Shown here in pieces: positions 61,636 to 64,000 of a DNA stretch of 64,000 nt (its first letter is position 1; each line of letters begins with the position of its first letter). The notes beneath the pieces were generated by a model that was given only the letters and a program-made list of their open reading frames with translations, did not search any database and was not told the origin of the DNA. The DNA is taken from assembly GCA_964017125.1 (NCBI GenBank), contig OZ024903.1, positions 84,764,300 to 84,828,299 of the forward strand. The letters are read 5' to 3'. Source of the stretch: Flabesymbios commensalis. Its lineage: Eukaryota; Annelida; Polychaeta; Terebellida; Flabelligeridae. Made by a program: the position numbers and the translations under genes.

Positions 61636-63074
61636 GATGGAAAGCAATATGGGCCTTCCAATAATAGTAGTGTTTAATTTTAAAATGAGCCTTGAGGCTT
61701 AAGGTGTCTCACCTACCACAAGTCGCAGGTGAGACACTTAAGCCCCAAGGGTTTATCGACCATGACAGGGTGCATCCCATGGAGGTGTGTCACAACATTC
61801 AATTGTGAACGGTATAACGCCTTGTGGGTGACGTACATGACCGTGTGGTCAAAGCTGACTTTGGTCTAGTGGTACACTACCAAAGAAAAATGGTCGTATA
61901 CATAGGCGATGTTATTTCAAGGTATGGATGCATTCAGCCCTCAGAATGAGAAGAGTCGACGTTGCATTTCTCGGTGGCTTGGCTACTTTACATGTGGGCC
62001 CACCAGTAGTGGTAGCATTGACTCACCAGCAAGTGTTCCGAGAGAAGATAATGATGTGCTTCTTGTACTCCACTGTGGACAGATCCATTTACAGATTTTG
62101 TGAGTGCACCTGAAATAGCAGGCTTTACAGGCTTTTTACTAGTTAGCCTTTTCCTTTGATAGTATATAGTGTTCTCGTAGACTACGCTAGCTGGTTTTAT
62201 TAATACGTCGGTAACTACAGTGGAGAGAAGGCACAGGGAATAGTAGAGTATGGTCTGGCTGCAGCTCTAACACTACATATAAGACGAATGATTGAATAAG
62301 GTGCTCAGTGAACTAGCCCAACGCTGGCCTATTGATGGCAGACGTTAACCCGACACCATGCCAAGTTGTGGTACACAGATCTATGTTTGACTATGAATAT
62401 GAGAAGCCTGAGCGGCTGTGAACGCCAAACGAGAACAAAATCTAGTCGTAAATGAGCACATGGCTTCAGCTGCAAATCATGGAGATAGCATTTATTAAGC
62501 AGCATTGCCGTATATTTATTACTATTATTATTTTATAATTTCATTGATTAAATCATGAGTAATACAGTATTCCACTGGCTATAAAAATAATGTAATTTTT
62601 TATCCGATCAAGGAAGCTCGGCAAAAGCTGGATGTTGACCCTAATTTTGCTTTAATGTTTAAATCGGACATTAAACCACCATTAGGTGAACGTCTGGTTG
62701 TTTACTGGGAGATTGTTAGATTGTTTGTTTTGTTTTGCTCGTTACTTACTAATAAGTCCCAAAAAACATGATTATTGGTCTTTTTGACAATTATTGCAGG
62801 ATCATGCATTGTAAATAGATATATAACTTGATTGTTAAAGAAGCGTTCCTGGCAAATCAAAAACGACTATTGTGCAATTTGTTTTCAAAATGTATCTATA
62901 TACTACTGTATGCAACACTGAACGTGTGTACTTTCTCTTCTTTAACGTACAGAATATCAGTGTACACATAGCTAGGTCTGGTCTGTAGATACAGTTGACG
63001 TATGCGCGCTGCCCACCAGGTGGCAGTTTGTGGCCAAAAATGACGAAGCTCATGCACAATATTGCCCTGCAGAG
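61446..63074 (+). other. 3' UTR and downstream flank
   Basis: After the hairpin at 61690 no coding exon is recognised. Short open frames at 61909-62113 are unsupported. A decayed family A copy lies at 62635-62712. ATTAAA occurs near 62549 and 62670, and AATAAA at about 63379, so the poly(A) site cannot be placed. Confidence 0.5.
61690..61751. repeat. Hairpin after the last exon
   Basis: CCTTGAGGCTTAAGGTGTC.. and its near-complement (one bulge, one mismatch) flank a 12-nt loop. The GGTGTCTC block recalls the hairpin at 60816. Probably in the 3' UTR. Confidence 0.85.
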
Positions 63075-63262
63075 GGAAACAGCTGTAACTGCCTAGTTTT
63101 CAAGTAACAGTTACTGCTGTTTGCCTTTGCATCTATAACAAAATAAAAAAACTGTATCTGCTTACTTCTCATGTAGCAGTTGTTGCTGTTTGCCTGTGCC
63201 TCGGTATCAACGGCAAACAGCGGTAACTGCTCATTTTTGAAGTAAGCAATTACTGCTTTTTT
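63075..63262. repeat. Three family B hairpins in tandem
   Basis: Copies at 63075-63130, 63141-63200 and 63212-63262, each with an ACTGCT/AGCAGT stem and a TTTGCCT-type right flank. Confidence 0.8.
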
Positions 63263-63479
63263 CGTGTGGATTTAGAGCATACTGTCACACACTGTTAACG
63301 TGAATATATACTGACAGTGGCATGCTAGTTATCAGCTGTCTTAGCTAATATTCATGTAGGAGACTACAGTTTAATAATCAATAAATATTACACGTATTGT
63401 ACACAGTGATCGCCGCAATCCGCTCTAACATCACATAAATATGCAAAGGTTAGGAAGCTCAGTCTGTCCGCATCATATC

Positions 63480-63588
63480 CCACCAAACACGAGACGTTGA
63501 GCCAAGGGTGTTATAATGTTGGACTAGCGTCGCAGACGGTGGCCCAACATTATACCACTGTTGGCGCAACGTCTTGTGTTTACTGGGA
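63480..63588. repeat. Family A foldback element
   Basis: CCCACCAAACACGAGACG to CGTCTTGTGTTTACTGGG, core GGACTAGCGTCGCAGACGG, arms carrying GTTATAATGTT and complement. AT flanks both sides. A degenerate second copy follows to about 63655. Confidence 0.85.
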
Positions 63589-64000
63589 TGTCTGTTCAAC
63601 ACTGGGCAAACGTTGGCGCAACAGTAAACCGACGTCGGCTGGTGTTAGCTGGATAATCTGTATTTCAATTTGTGTGGAGAGGCAGCAATAATGTCTATAA
63701 TTGACTGCGGACTCAAGCCTACACCCTCTTTATTTATATGTTGTCACTGCGGAACGGAATGATTACACACTTGTATAGATTGTAAAGTTACGTACAAAAA
63801 GCACTGTCGGTGTGGTGGCCGGCGAGGCGTTATATTACAAAAAATATTGTCCTTAAGTTTGATACGTACTCATTGGACGCCGATGATAGCTGTATAGCGT
63901 TAAGATTCTGGCCATTTAACAGTTATTTTGCCATGTTTAGAGTCTCTGTTGGTCACAATATTGTATGGTTGTATATTATTGGAAGCCAAGTGCCCTATCT

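Noticed and set aside
60402-63588. CRISPR-like or terminator reading of the many palindromes
   Set aside because: Eukaryotic spliced gene context; palindromes are dispersed, not evenly spaced, and belong to MITE/foldback families.

Overview
The window is AT-rich, intron-rich animal DNA with one recognisable protein-coding gene, on the + strand and spanning about 6.1-61.4 kb. It is the C-terminal half of a Trio/Kalirin-family Rho guanine-nucleotide exchange factor. Twenty-five exons (23 well supported) splice in one continuous frame and give, in order: a short basic/aromatic N-terminus, an acidic linker, the second DH domain, its PH domain, a Ser/Lys-rich linker, SH3, an I-set Ig domain, FN3, and a Ser/Thr kinase with all its main catalytic motifs. 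Fly Trio and nematode UNC-73 lack this kinase and vertebrate Trio/Kalirin have it. A kinase-bearing gene together with dense MITEs suits a marine invertebrate (a mollusc or other spiralian, less likely a non-vertebrate deuterostome). The species cannot be fixed from the sequence. The product, about 1,329 residues, is close to the size of the mammalian Duet (short Kalirin) isoform, so the exon at 6.14 kb is probably an alternative first exon, with the spectrin/GEF1 half lying upstream of the window or absent.

Layout. 1-6141: flanking or upstream-intron DNA with foldback repeats, a GC-richer open stretch of unknown nature (2.16-2.49 kb) and degenerate 66-77 bp tandem repeats ending at exon 1. 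6352-29043: a 22.7 kb first intron with a 34-bp minisatellite (10.08-11.16 kb), a composite SINE and many MITEs. 29257-40368: an 11.1 kb second intron with a CpG-dense patch, a 119-bp triplication and an (ATT)n tract. 40587-44171: third intron with a roughly 145-bp tandem array rich in octamer (ATTTGCAT) motifs. 44172-59121: twenty compact exons for DH2, PH2, SH3, Ig, FN3 and kinase. 59122-61445: the 3' end, with a probable 22-nt microexon and a terminal exon. 61446-64000: 3' UTR and/or flank with more repeats.

The most unusual content is non-coding. Several hundred-base palindromic elements fall into two large groups. One group (families C, D, E, F, G here) has CCCTT.../...AAGGG ends flanked by TTAA, the signature of piggyBac-type non-autonomous elements, and copies are nested in or abut each other at shared TTAA sites. 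The other group (families A and B) are foldbacks in which the two arms of each copy match each other although arms differ between copies. Several introns also hold near-perfect hairpins that would be transcribed with the gene. No RNA genes (other than tRNA-derived SINEs), no CRISPR and no virus-like element were recognised.
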